Positions 1-6,680 of a stretch of DNA of 10,821 nt are shown here, piece by piece. The translations under genes and the position numbers were made by a program. The stretch lies in assembly GCA_047639615.1 (NCBI GenBank), contig JBLIOL010000193.1, forward strand, positions 1-10,821, in the 5' to 3' direction. Under the pieces are notes generated by a model. The model worked only from the letters and a program-made list of their open reading frames with translations. It was not told the origin of the DNA and made no database searches. The DNA comes from CAYWNK01 sp047639615 (GTDB taxonomy: Bacteria; Planctomycetota; UBA1135; GCA-002686595). Each line of letters starts with the position of its first letter. The first letter of the stretch is position 1.

Positions 1-316
1 TATTCACGCCTTCCGGATCACCGTCGCCCCAGATGGACTCGGGCAGGATCGCTTGGTGGCGCTCGTCGATGATGTCGCACACGGCCTGGCCCACTAGGTG
101 CGAACTGATGGCGTAGCAGGCGATGCCGTTCGCGCTCAGCAGGGCCCACTGCTTCTCGCAGTAGTCGTCCTCGCGCAGGGCGCGCTGGACATCGAAGTGA
201 TCACCCCAGCAAGCGAGCTCGAGCCCGTCGTAGCCCATCTGCTTCGCCATAGGCGCCAAGGTTTCCAAGGGCAGATCGGCCCATTGACCGGTGAACAAGC
301 AAAGGGGACGGGCCAT
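1..316 (-). CDS. Sugar phosphate isomerase/epimerase, TIM-barrel (N-terminal part; runs off left edge)
   Basis: This gene is read leftward from an ATG at 316-314 and leaves the window after 105 codons. The product starts MARPLCLFTGQWADLPLETL, followed by a 'GYDGLELACWGDHFD' stretch (about residues 28-42) and 'SSHLVGQAVCDIIDERH' (71-87), with 'WGDGDPEGV' near the break. The opening beta strand, the 'GYDGLEL' second strand and the later HLVGQ strand are typical of the xylose-isomerase-like TIM barrel (AP endonuclease 2 superfamily). Members isomerise or epimerise sugars or sugar phosphates with a divalent metal. Full-length members are roughly 300-340 residues, so about two thirds is missing. 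It shares its strand with the Gfo/Idh/MocA oxidoreductase at 1771-2913. These two families often sit together in sugar or inositol-type catabolic clusters, which supports the call. Substrate is unknown. The start is well placed, directly before the first beta strand. Confidence 0.85.
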   Translation of the reverse strand, partial: MARPLCLFTGQWADLPLETLAPMAKQMGYDGLELACWGDHFDVQRALREDDYCEKQWALLSANGIACYAISSHLVGQAVCDIIDERHQAILPESIWGDGDPEGVN

Positions 317-385
317 GGTAAAATCCAAGTCCTGGGGGGGAAGCGCGCAGCATTGCCAGGCGCACAGCGCGCCTAGCAGGCGAGC

Positions 386-391
386 AATATA
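386..391 (-). promoter_or_regulatory. Possible -10 element upstream of the sugar isomerase gene
   Basis: On the minus strand the hexamer TATATT lies about 70 bp upstream of the isomerase start, in an otherwise GC-rich 122-bp gap. Seventeen bases further upstream is GTGGGA, which matches only three of six bases of the TTGACA consensus. It could give the isomerase its own promoter separate from the secreted-protein gene upstream. The evidence is a single AT-rich hexamer and is weak. A small CGCCT/AGGCG hairpin just downstream (around 370-382) would lie in the leader. Confidence 0.22.
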
Positions 392-438
392 CCGCACTCA
401 GCCGTGGATCCCACTATCCCCCCTAGGAGGCCCTGCGC

Positions 439-1722
439 CTACGGGCAGAAGGTCAGGCTCAAGCCGCCACTAGTGTTGCTGGTGGGGCCCGCCAGCGCGT
501 CGCGATACCAAAACTGGAAGTGCCAAACTTCACCGGCTTCGAACACGGCCCCGCTGGGTAGGTTGCCGTAATCCAAGGCCACGCTGACCTGGCCGGCTGC
601 GCCGGTGTTCAGCACCTGGTTGCGAGAGATCACGAAGGGCGGCGCCACGCAGAGGGTTCCGGCCATGCCACCGAAGGTTGGCAAGTCCGCGCGCTGGGTG
701 CTGAAGATCAGCAGGCCGAATTCATGGACGGGCAGTCCACTTGCATCCAGCACCAGGTCGTCGGCTAGCAGGCTCGTTGAACCAGCAAGCACCAACTCTG
801 CGCCCGCGCCGGCGGAGTTGGGTTGCGCTTGGCAGTAGGCCTCGGAGCCACAGATCACGCCGCCCTCGGCCAGGAAGCTGACGTCAATGTTACCGGCCAA
901 GCTGAGCTCACTGATGATCGTGGTCAGCAGCAGGTTGGCGGTCTCGCCCGGGGGCAAGATGGTCGGCAAGGGCAGCGGCACGTCCGCGAACTCGAAGTCA
1001 CCTAGCGGATCGGGGATGACCTGGTCGAAGCTCTCGCTGAGGCCAACCGAGAGGCTGGCCTGAGTTCCGTTCACCTGCAGGGTGCCCACAAGCGGCAAGA
1101 CCATGGGCAGGGGCCCCAGGGGCAACAGCGTTCCCGCGAAGTCGACCTCGAGGCTTAGCTCCCCCAGCACGAGCACCTCCACCAGGTACTGACCCACCAC
1201 ATTGGTAGGCGTCAGCGTGCCGGTCGCCGGCACGCTCTGCACAAAGATCGGAGCGCTCAAGCTCCCGCCGTTCAAGGGGATGTCCAGCGGGAAGCCGCCG
1301 ATGTAGAGCGAGTCCGGCGCGAAGGTACGGAAGGTTGAGAACATCAAACCCAGCACCAGATCCGCCGTTCCGGCTTGACCGCTGGTGAGGTCGAGACTCA
1401 AGCCATCCACGTCTAGAGTTCCCGCGACCACATCCAAGCCCAGGGTCAGTGCGCCGCTAGGCTCGCCGCTAACACGTAGAGGCGTGCTCAAGCTGAGGTC
1501 CATGCCCACCGGCTGATTGCCGCTGCCACCGAAGATTCCCGGCAAGGTGCGCGTTCCGCCGGGATTGCTGGCCACATCGAAATCGCCGATGACGGTGGCC
1601 GGCAGGAGTAGCTGGCCTTCGGCCATCAAGCTGGTCTGGCCCTCACCCGCGACTAGGTCGAGGGCAAAGTCTTGGGCAACGGCGGGAGCAGCGAGAAGCA
1701 GGAGTGCGCAGGGGATTCGCAT
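439..1722 (-). CDS. Secreted beta-rich protein with planctomycete-type C-terminal domain
   Basis: The 427-residue product begins with a classical Sec signal peptide: MRIPC, a hydrophobic LLLLAAPAVA core, and likely cleavage after Ala16 (AVA before Gln17). The mature part is rich in Leu, Gly, Val, Asp and Thr, with alternating hydrophobic residues and almost no Lys, which suggests a beta-sandwich extracellular protein. About residues 17-285 hold irregular repeats of the type 'LxLDLxSG' and 'LSLEVDFAG'. From about residue 291 a separate domain begins ('CGSEAYCQAQPNSAGAGA') and ends with 'VWHFQFWYRD' (399-408) and 'LTFCP'. Cys291, Cys297, Cys358 and Cys426 could form two disulfides. I recall this C-terminal module from many secreted planctomycete proteins; its function is not known to me. 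No catalytic motif is visible. The gene starts 48 bp after the oxidoreductase stop, so co-transcription is plausible. No clear Shine-Dalgarno sequence precedes the start. Confidence 0.85.
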   Translation of the reverse strand: MRIPCALLLLAAPAVAQDFALDLVAGEGQTSLMAEGQLLLPATVIGDFDVASNPGGTRTLPGIFGGSGNQPVGMDLSLSTPLRVSGEPSGALTLGLDVVAGTLDVDGLSLDLTSGQAGTADLVLGLMFSTFRTFAPDSLYIGGFPLDIPLNGGSLSAPIFVQSVPATGTLTPTNVVGQYLVEVLVLGELSLEVDFAGTLLPLGPLPMVLPLVGTLQVNGTQASLSVGLSESFDQVIPDPLGDFEFADVPLPLPTILPPGETANLLLTTIISELSLAGNIDVSFLAEGGVICGSEAYCQAQPNSAGAGAELVLAGSTSLLADDLVLDASGLPVHEFGLLIFSTQRADLPTFGGMAGTLCVAPPFVISRNQVLNTGAAGQVSVALDYGNLPSGAVFEAGEVWHFQFWYRDALAGPTSNTSGGLSLTFCP

Positions 1723-1770
1723 GACGTGAGCAATCGTGGAGAGACGGGGAGGATGAGTGCTACGCGCAGA

Positions 1771-2913
1771 CTACTCCACTTGTTCGAGCGGCACCACGCA
1801 GCGTTCCCGTGCTGAGATCAGTGCTGCTTCCATCACTCGTTGGGTGCGATAGGCATCCTCGAAGTCCGGCAACGGCACTTCGGGCAATTCGCCGCCGAGC
1901 ACGCGGCAGATGTCCGCGGCCTCGTTCACGAAGCCATGCTCGTAGCCGAGCACGTGCGCATCGGGCCACCAGTTGGCGGCGTAGGGATGCACATCGGCCG
2001 TGCACATGATGCGCCGCCAGCCGCGCACCAAGGGCTCATCGCGCGCGTCCAGAAACTGCAAGATGTTCATCTCTTCGAAATCGAAGAGCAGCGAGCCGTG
2101 CTCGCCGTTGATCTCGAGGCGGTTACGATTCTGATGGCCGTGAGCCAAGCGCGATGCTTCGAAGCTAGCCGTACCGCCACCGCTCAAGGAAGCCACGAAG
2201 AGCAACGAGTCATCCACGTCGCTCGGTCCCATGCCGCTGCCGTCGGCCAAGGGCCGTTCGGTGATGAAGGTGCGCGCCAGTGAGCCGCCCACCTCGGTGA
2301 TCTCTTCGCCCGTAACAAAGCGCGCCAGGTCGATGATGTGCGCGTTCAAGTCACCATGCGCGCCACTACCCGCCAAGGACTTGTCGAAGCGCCATGAACG
2401 CGGCGTCTCCGGCCCGCCCCAGTCCTGTAGGTAGACCGCGCGCACGTGACGGATCGCGCCCAGCTTCCCCGAAGCCACCAGCCTGTGGGCCAAGGCCACC
2501 GCCGGGCAGCGCCGGTAGTTGAACCAGACGAAGGTCTTGCCCGCAGCCTTGGCGGCCGCGTCGCGCATGGCGCGGGCGTCCTCGAGCGTGCCCGCCAGAG
2601 GCTTCTCGCAGGCCACGTGCTTGCCCGCCTCGAGCATGGCGATGGCCTGCTCCGCGTGCACATGATTGGGCGTACCCACATCCACCAGATCCACCTCCGG
2701 GTTCTGGGCCAAGCTGCGCCAATCCGTGGTGTGGTTGGCCCAGCCCCAGCGCTTGGCGAAGGGCGCTAGCTCCTCCTTATTGCGCGCGCAGATCGTGTGC
2801 TGCGCCGGATTGCGGGCCAGATCGAAGAAACGCCCGACCTGGGACCAAGCGTTGGAATGGGCGCGGCCCATGAACTTCTGGCCAATCAGGGCCACTTGCA
2901 GGGGTCGAGACAT
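1771..2913 (-). CDS. Gfo/Idh/MocA family NAD(P)-dependent oxidoreductase
   Basis: The 380-residue product has the two-domain layout of the Gfo/Idh/MocA family, which oxidises or reduces sugars, inositols and related polyols with NAD(P). The N-terminal Rossmann strand and loop are seen as VALIGQKFMGRAHSNAW (7-23). Here GQKFMG replaces the usual GxGxxG, a variant I recall from one subfamily. 'VGTPNHVHAEQA' (79-90) and 'GKHVACEKPLAG' (97-108) follow, with Lys104 of the EKP motif as the cofactor and substrate-side lysine. In the C-terminal domain 'GSGAHGDLNAHIIDLARF' (182-199) supplies the expected Asp188 and His192 catalytic pair. Length is normal for the family and no motif is missing. The start is chosen because it falls just before the first Rossmann strand. 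It is the first gene of the leftward set and faces an intergenic region with a strong inverted repeat. The exact substrate cannot be read from sequence. Confidence 0.93.
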   Translation of the reverse strand: MSRPLQVALIGQKFMGRAHSNAWSQVGRFFDLARNPAQHTICARNKEELAPFAKRWGWANHTTDWRSLAQNPEVDLVDVGTPNHVHAEQAIAMLEAGKHVACEKPLAGTLEDARAMRDAAAKAAGKTFVWFNYRRCPAVALAHRLVASGKLGAIRHVRAVYLQDWGGPETPRSWRFDKSLAGSGAHGDLNAHIIDLARFVTGEEITEVGGSLARTFITERPLADGSGMGPSDVDDSLLFVASLSGGGTASFEASRLAHGHQNRNRLEINGEHGSLLFDFEEMNILQFLDARDEPLVRGWRRIMCTADVHPYAANWWPDAHVLGYEHGFVNEAADICRVLGGELPEVPLPDFEDAYRTQRVMEAALISARERCVVPLEQVE

Positions 2914-2946
2914 GCTCTAGGGGGCAGAGGAGGGGGGACTCTGGGA

Positions 2947-2972
2947 AGGCCGGAAGGATACACTTCCGGCCT
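2947..2972. promoter_or_regulatory. Perfect 10-bp inverted repeat in divergent intergenic region (possible operator)
   Basis: AGGCCGGAAG, a six-base spacer (GATACA), then CTTCCGGCCT form a perfect 10-bp inverted repeat. It lies 33 bp upstream of the oxidoreductase start (minus) and about 90 bp upstream of the small gene at 3063 (plus). The position between divergent starts and the dyad symmetry suit an operator for a dimeric regulator of the sugar genes. It would also fold as a stable hairpin in a leftward leader RNA. No U-tract follows on either strand, so a standard terminator is less likely. The function is inferred from position only. Confidence 0.4.
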
Positions 2973-3062
2973 CGATCACGGAGAGCCTTGCCACGGGCCC
3001 TCTAGATCCGGAAACTCCTGCACTCCCCCCCTCGTCCCTCCGCGCCCCGCCTACCCGGCCCC

Positions 3063-3263
3063 ATGAACATCTTCTGCCGCATCTTCGGCCACACCTGGAC
3101 CCACCGTACCGAAGACCCGCCCATCTCTTGGAACACCACCAAGGGTATGGCCGTGCTCGAGGCCACCGCCCACGGTGAGCCCCGTTTCTGGCTCGAGTGC
3201 CAGCGCTGCGCCGATAAGAACGAAAACCCGTCCAAAGAGCAGATCAAGAAGATCAACAACTGA
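3063..3263 (+). CDS. Small Cys/His protein, possible zinc-binding mini-domain
   Basis: This encodes 66 residues with strong G/C preference at third codon positions, which supports real coding. It opens MNIFCRIFGHTWTHR and later has 'RFWLECQRCADKNENP' (41-56), ending in a Lys/Asn-rich tail. Cys5, His10, Cys46 and Cys49 form a C-x4-H ... C-x2-C arrangement that could bind one zinc ion. A similar 'C.LFGH.W ... C.RC' pattern occurs in small phage-associated proteins such as DUF1660, but I cannot confirm homology. There is no signal peptide or membrane segment. It lies on the plus strand 86 bp before the next small gene and may share its transcript. Function unknown. The overlapping minus-strand reading frame across 3002-3847 is judged a shadow. 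Confidence 0.62.
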   Translation: MNIFCRIFGHTWTHRTEDPPISWNTTKGMAVLEATAHGEPRFWLECQRCADKNENPSKEQIKKINN

Positions 3264-3292
3264 TCGGGAAGCGCCCCGGCGAGGTGGCTCGT

Positions 3293-3304
3293 ACCCCTAG
3301 GGGT
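3293..3304. repeat. 12-bp perfect palindrome ACCCCTAGGGGT
   Basis: A perfect palindrome with no spacer sits 29 bp after the stop codon of the small Cys/His gene and 45 bp before the next start. It is a DNA-binding-type dyad, not a hairpin, because there is no loop. It could be a regulatory site for the gene at 3350, or chance in GC-rich DNA. Confidence 0.25.
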
Positions 3305-3349
3305 CAACCTGTGGGTCCCAACTGCCGATAGACCCCTTGGCCCCACACC

Positions 3350-3685
3350 ATGGAATTCATCGCTGTCCTCAAATACGTGCTGCTCTTCGGCACGGCCCCC
3401 ATTTGGCTGCCCTTCGCCAAGGCGGTTTGGACAGAGTTCCTCGATAGCCTGCGCATGGATGGGGGCCTCTGGGGCCCGGTTCCGACGCCCGTCCAGCGAG
3501 AAGAGATCAAGCGCCAGATCGAGCGCGAGATGCCGCGCCAGGTTCACGAGCCCAAGGGCTCCTACCGCCAGGCCGGCAGCGCCAACGCGAGCAAGAACCG
3601 CCGCAAGCAGACCACCGGTCGCAGCGGAGGCCCCGCAGCCGGGCCCCAGACGGGCAGTTCCGGCGGCACGTTTAAGCGGCGCTAG
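3350..3685 (+). CDS. Small membrane-anchored protein with basic low-complexity tail (hypothetical)
   Basis: The 111-residue product starts MEFIAVLKYVLLFGTAPIWL and has one hydrophobic segment (about residues 3-27) that should insert in the inner membrane or associate with it. An amphipathic charged stretch follows (49-66, 'REEIKRQIEREMPRQVH'). The last 45 residues are a disordered tail rich in Gly, Ser, Arg, Lys and Gln, ending 'GGTFKRR'. The basic tail could bind nucleic acid or acidic phospholipids, but no motif proves it. Third-position G/C bias supports coding on this strand. No family is recognised. The stop codon lies inside a strong hairpin (3678-3697), which fits it being the last gene of a short transcript beginning at or before 3063. 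Confidence 0.6.
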   Translation: MEFIAVLKYVLLFGTAPIWLPFAKAVWTEFLDSLRMDGGLWGPVPTPVQREEIKRQIEREMPRQVHEPKGSYRQAGSANASKNRRKQTTGRSGGPAAGPQTGSSGGTFKRR

Positions 3686-3697
3686 GAGCCTAGCGCC
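3678..3697 (+). terminator. Perfect 8-bp stem hairpin over the stop codon
   Basis: GGCGCTAG, loop GAGC, CTAGCGCC forms an 8-bp perfect stem with a tetraloop. The TAG stop codon of the upstream gene is the last part of the left arm. The following bases are GC-rich with no T-run, so it is not a textbook rho-independent terminator. It may still terminate or protect the 3' end of the message, since it lies exactly at the end of the last gene before a gene-free region. Confidence 0.4.
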
Positions 3698-4247
3698 CGG
3701 AGGCGCGCGGGCATGGGCCGGGAAGTGCGAGCCCTCATCGGGCACGTTTGGATCTGCGCTCGAGGGGAGAACGCAGTAGCTGCGATCGATTCCATTAGGT
3801 GGAGTGGAGCTTAGGTGTCGCCGATTGGAGAGATCGGGATATGCCATCGGCGCCCGCCGCTGTCCGAGTTATGGCGATCTGGGTCAGTTATGGCGATCTG
3901 GGTCTGGCACAAATCGTCATGACTCGTGGTATTCGTGTGCGGGTTCTATGCCCACGATGCGAACGATCCGGCCGATCCTCGCTGCGTGCCACCTGCAACT
4001 GCGCACCTGATCTCCGATCGGTCCGCCGTTTCGGGGTGCTCCCGCTCCTTCTCGCCCTTCGCCAGCCTCAGGCCAGGCGCCAGCGGGTCAGACCTGCCCT
4101 TCTCCTGGCTTGCCCAACATGCGTAGCCTGCGGCCTCGTGCGTAGGAGCCCGCCCTCCAGAGCCATATCCGCCTCAGCCCAGGGAACAATCGGTTCACCC
4201 TGAGATGCAGAGTCCCATGGAATACGGACGCAGGGCACAATGCAGCC
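3698..4247. other. Gene-free stretch of about 550 bp
   Basis: No reading frame here has the codon bias or protein-like composition of its neighbours. The candidates on both strands are Arg/Ser/Pro-rich and lack recognisable motifs. The stretch holds one striking item, a perfect 19-bp tandem duplication at 3867-3904. To its right (about 3905-4140) the sequence is neither codon-biased nor repetitive. It could be a decayed mobile-element end or an ordinary long regulatory region before the aminotransferase gene. I see no tRNA and no clear promoter hexamer pair. Confidence 0.5.
3867..3904. repeat. Two perfect tandem copies of a 19-bp unit
   Basis: AGTTATGGCGATCTGGGTC occurs at 3867-3885 and again, directly abutting and identical, at 3886-3904. 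A 19-bp exact tandem copy is well beyond chance in non-coding DNA. The unit length (about two helical turns) suits iterated protein-binding sites. Exact copying also suits a recent slippage or the terminal repeats of a small transposable element. I see no inverted copy of the unit in the rest of the gene-free region. Confidence 0.8.
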
Positions 4248-5540
4248 ATGCTCGATCGTCGCCAAGTGCTCTCCCTTGCGCCCGCCGCACTGATCGCTCG
4301 TGGAGGCAACCATGGAGCTGCCTCCAGCCGAGCAGAAGTGGCTGAGCTGGCGACCCATGCCGGCACCCCAGAAGCGATCGCCGATGACGAGGACTATTGG
4401 ACCGTCATCCAGCGCGCCTTCCCCATCGAACGCAGCCTGATCGATCTGAATAACGGCAACTGCTCGCCGTGCCCGAATGTGGTGCTGGATGCCTGGGTGC
4501 AGGGCATGCGAGAAGCGGAAGGCTCACCCTCCTACACCATGCGGCGCGTACTCGAGCCGCGTCGCCACGTAGCGCATGCGGGCCTGGCCGATATCTTCGG
4601 TGTTTCAGAGGACGAGATCGCGCTGGTGCCCAACGCCAGCTTTGGACTGGAAGCGCTGCAGCTTGGCTTCGACCTCAAGCCCGGCGCTGAGCTCCTGACC
4701 ACCGACCAGGACTACCCGCACATGCGCGCCGCCTTCCGCCAACGGGAAGCGCGCGAAGGCATGGTCTGCCGCACCATCGAAGCGCCCAAGCCCCTAAACG
4801 ATCCGGCGGAATTGGTGCGCCGCTTCGAAGCCGCCATCACCGAGCGCACGGGTTTGATCCTGTGCTGCCACATGGTCAACCTCAACGGCCAGATCCTACC
4901 CGTGGCCGACATCGTCGCCCTCGGCGCGCGCCACGGTATTCCCGTGATCGTCGACGGCGCGCACGGCTTCGCCCACGACCCCGCCATGCAAAAGGACCTG
5001 GGCTGCGAGTTCTACTCCACCAGTTTGCATAAGTGGCTGCAGGCGCCCATCGGCACAGGCATGCTCTACATCAAGAAGGAGCGCATCGAAGAGGTCTGGC
5101 CCCTGATGACCGCGGACGAACGACTCACCAAGCAGATGAGCAAGTTCGAGCAGCGCGGTACGCGCGACGTGGCCGCGGAACTGGCCGTAGCCGAGGCCGT
5201 GGATTTCCATCGTGCCGTGGGCGCCGATCGCAAGGCCGCGCGCATGGTTTGGATGCGCGAGCGCTGGTCCAAGCGCTTCCAGGGAGACGAGCGCTTCATC
5301 ATGCGCACGGACCTGACTCCGGGCCGCGCCTTCGGCATCGCCACCTTCACCATCGAAGGCATCGAAGACGGAGCCCTGCAGCGCCACATGTGGCGTAAGC
5401 ACCGTATTCACACCACGGTCGTCGGCGAGGAAGAAGGCCGAGGCGTGCGCGTCTCGCCCGGCATCCAAACCACTCGCGCATCCCTCGATATCTTCGGCGA
5501 TGCTATCGAAAAGGTCCTTTGCCACGGTCTGCCGGCCTAG
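4248..5540 (+). CDS. Class V aminotransferase (isopenicillin-N epimerase-like), possibly Tat-exported
   Basis: The 430-residue product is a PLP-dependent fold-type I enzyme of the aminotransferase class V family, which includes cysteine desulfurases and isopenicillin-N epimerase-like proteins. Visible landmarks are 'LNNGNCSPCP' (67-76), 'VPNASFGLEAL' (127-137), the PLP-pyridine aspartate in 'IPVIVDGAHGFAHDP' (Asp236, His239), the Schiff-base lysine in 'STSLHKWLQAPIGTGML' (Lys262), 'FEQRGTRDVA' (300-309), and 'GVRVSPG' (399-405) with Arg401 as likely carboxylate binder. The N-terminus MLDRRQVLSLAPAALIA has a twin arginine, a short hydrophobic run and about 25 extra low-complexity residues. It resembles a weak Tat signal, so the enzyme may be exported; this is uncertain because the hydrophobic run is short. 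The substrate is unknown. The glycosyltransferase gene follows after 15 bp, indicating an operon. Confidence 0.9.
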   Translation: MLDRRQVLSLAPAALIARGGNHGAASSRAEVAELATHAGTPEAIADDEDYWTVIQRAFPIERSLIDLNNGNCSPCPNVVLDAWVQGMREAEGSPSYTMRRVLEPRRHVAHAGLADIFGVSEDEIALVPNASFGLEALQLGFDLKPGAELLTTDQDYPHMRAAFRQREAREGMVCRTIEAPKPLNDPAELVRRFEAAITERTGLILCCHMVNLNGQILPVADIVALGARHGIPVIVDGAHGFAHDPAMQKDLGCEFYSTSLHKWLQAPIGTGMLYIKKERIEEVWPLMTADERLTKQMSKFEQRGTRDVAAELAVAEAVDFHRAVGADRKAARMVWMRERWSKRFQGDERFIMRTDLTPGRAFGIATFTIEGIEDGALQRHMWRKHRIHTTVVGEEEGRGVRVSPGIQTTRASLDIFGDAIEKVLCHGLPA

Positions 5541-5555
5541 CCCGACAGACCCTGC

Positions 5556-6668
5556 ATGACCCGAATTCGCGTAGGTATCGACTACTTGCCCGCCGTCAGT
5601 CACGCCCCTGGCGTTGGCCGTTACGCGCGCGAGCTGGTACGCGCCGCTGTGCTTCTGGAGGAAGACGCGGAGCTAGCCCTATTCGAATGGGGAGTCGGCG
5701 AGCGTCCCATGCAGGGGGCGCCGCTCGGTCTCGACCAGGCGCGCATGGCGCTCAAGCGTCGGCAGTTCCGCCTGCCACGGCGAGGCCTGAGCCTCGCGAA
5801 CCGTTGGCTCGGACTCGGCGCGGATTCACTGCTAGGCGGCGTGGATGTCTTCCACCGCGTGCTGCCCCACGATCCGCCCGTACGCCGCGCAGCGCTGGTG
5901 CTGCCACTGGTCGAATTGCCGGCCGAGGGCTGTGTCGCCGATCAACGCCTGGGCCAAGCCGCACGCGAAGCCGCCGGCATCGTCGTCTTCTGCGCGCACT
6001 ACGCAAAGGAAGCCGCGCGCCGCTACGACGTCGATCCCGCGCGCATCACCCAGGTGCAGGTTGGCTGCGAACACTGGCTGCGCGACGCGCCCAGTGCCGC
6101 CCCGGCGCGGAGCGTGCCGCTGATTCTGGTGCTTGGCGCCCTGCGCGGGGAACGCCGGCCGCTGATGGCCTTGGAGGGCTTCGAACAATTGCGCGCTGGC
6201 GGCTGCCAAGCCGAACTGTGTTTCATTGGCCGACCGGGCTCCAGTGCCGGAGCTTTTCGCCGGCGCTTCGCCGAGAGTCCCGTGGCCAATGACGTGCGCT
6301 GGATCGAGACTCCCATAGAAGCCGACATGCCGGCGCTGGTGCAATCCGCTGCCGTGCTACTGCACCTAGCCCACGACGAAGGCTCGCCGGTCACGCCCCT
6401 GGAAGCCTGCTCCTTGGGTCCCGCCCTCGCCCTCGAACGCTTGCCCGCCTTCGAGGAAGCCCTCGGCTCCCACGCTTCCTGGATCCCCCGGGACCCGAAT
6501 GCCAAACAGGTGGCTGGGGCTCTAGCCGACGCTCTAGGAAGCCACCAACAGGCCATGCACGCTGACGTACGTAGGGCCCACGCCGCGACTTTCAGCTGGC
6601 GAGCCTGCGCTGAGCAACACCTGTGTATTTGGCGCCAGGCGGCTGCGGCCCCCCTGCTCGCTCCGTAG
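5556..6668 (+). CDS. Glycosyltransferase, GT4-like (GT-B fold)
   Basis: The 370-residue product has the two-lobe layout of retaining GT-B glycosyltransferases that move a sugar from a nucleotide-sugar donor. The N-terminal lobe has 'GIDYLPAVSHAPGVGRYARELV' (7-28), where the GVGRY glycine loop is typical of GT4 enzymes. The C-terminal lobe begins near 'VPLILVLGAL' (187-196) and has 'LLHLAHDEGSPVTPLEA' (268-284). This supplies the E-x7-E pair (Glu275 and Glu283) that contacts the donor. It ends with 'FSWRACAEQHL' (346-356), matching the 'FSWE.CA' end of many GT4 proteins. No membrane segment is visible, so it should act at the cytoplasmic face of the membrane. It starts 15 bp after the aminotransferase stop and ends 12 bp before the next gene. 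Acceptor and donor are unknown; the central part is more divergent than usual. Confidence 0.82.
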   Translation: MTRIRVGIDYLPAVSHAPGVGRYARELVRAAVLLEEDAELALFEWGVGERPMQGAPLGLDQARMALKRRQFRLPRRGLSLANRWLGLGADSLLGGVDVFHRVLPHDPPVRRAALVLPLVELPAEGCVADQRLGQAAREAAGIVVFCAHYAKEAARRYDVDPARITQVQVGCEHWLRDAPSAAPARSVPLILVLGALRGERRPLMALEGFEQLRAGGCQAELCFIGRPGSSAGAFRRRFAESPVANDVRWIETPIEADMPALVQSAAVLLHLAHDEGSPVTPLEACSLGPALALERLPAFEEALGSHASWIPRDPNAKQVAGALADALGSHQQAMHADVRRAHAATFSWRACAEQHLCIWRQAAAAPLLAP

Positions 6669-6680
6669 ACTCTTCCCAAC

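Noticed and set aside
3002..3847. Minus-strand open frame of 281 codons
   Set aside because: It covers two plus-strand genes with good third-position G/C bias, and its translation is Ala/Gly/Arg/Ser-rich with no motif. It is a GC-rich shadow frame.
3799..4203. Plus- and minus-strand frames in the gene-free stretch, examined as a possible transposase remnant
   Set aside because: No catalytic motif, zinc finger or recognisable transposase segment was visible in any frame, and no terminal inverted repeats were found.
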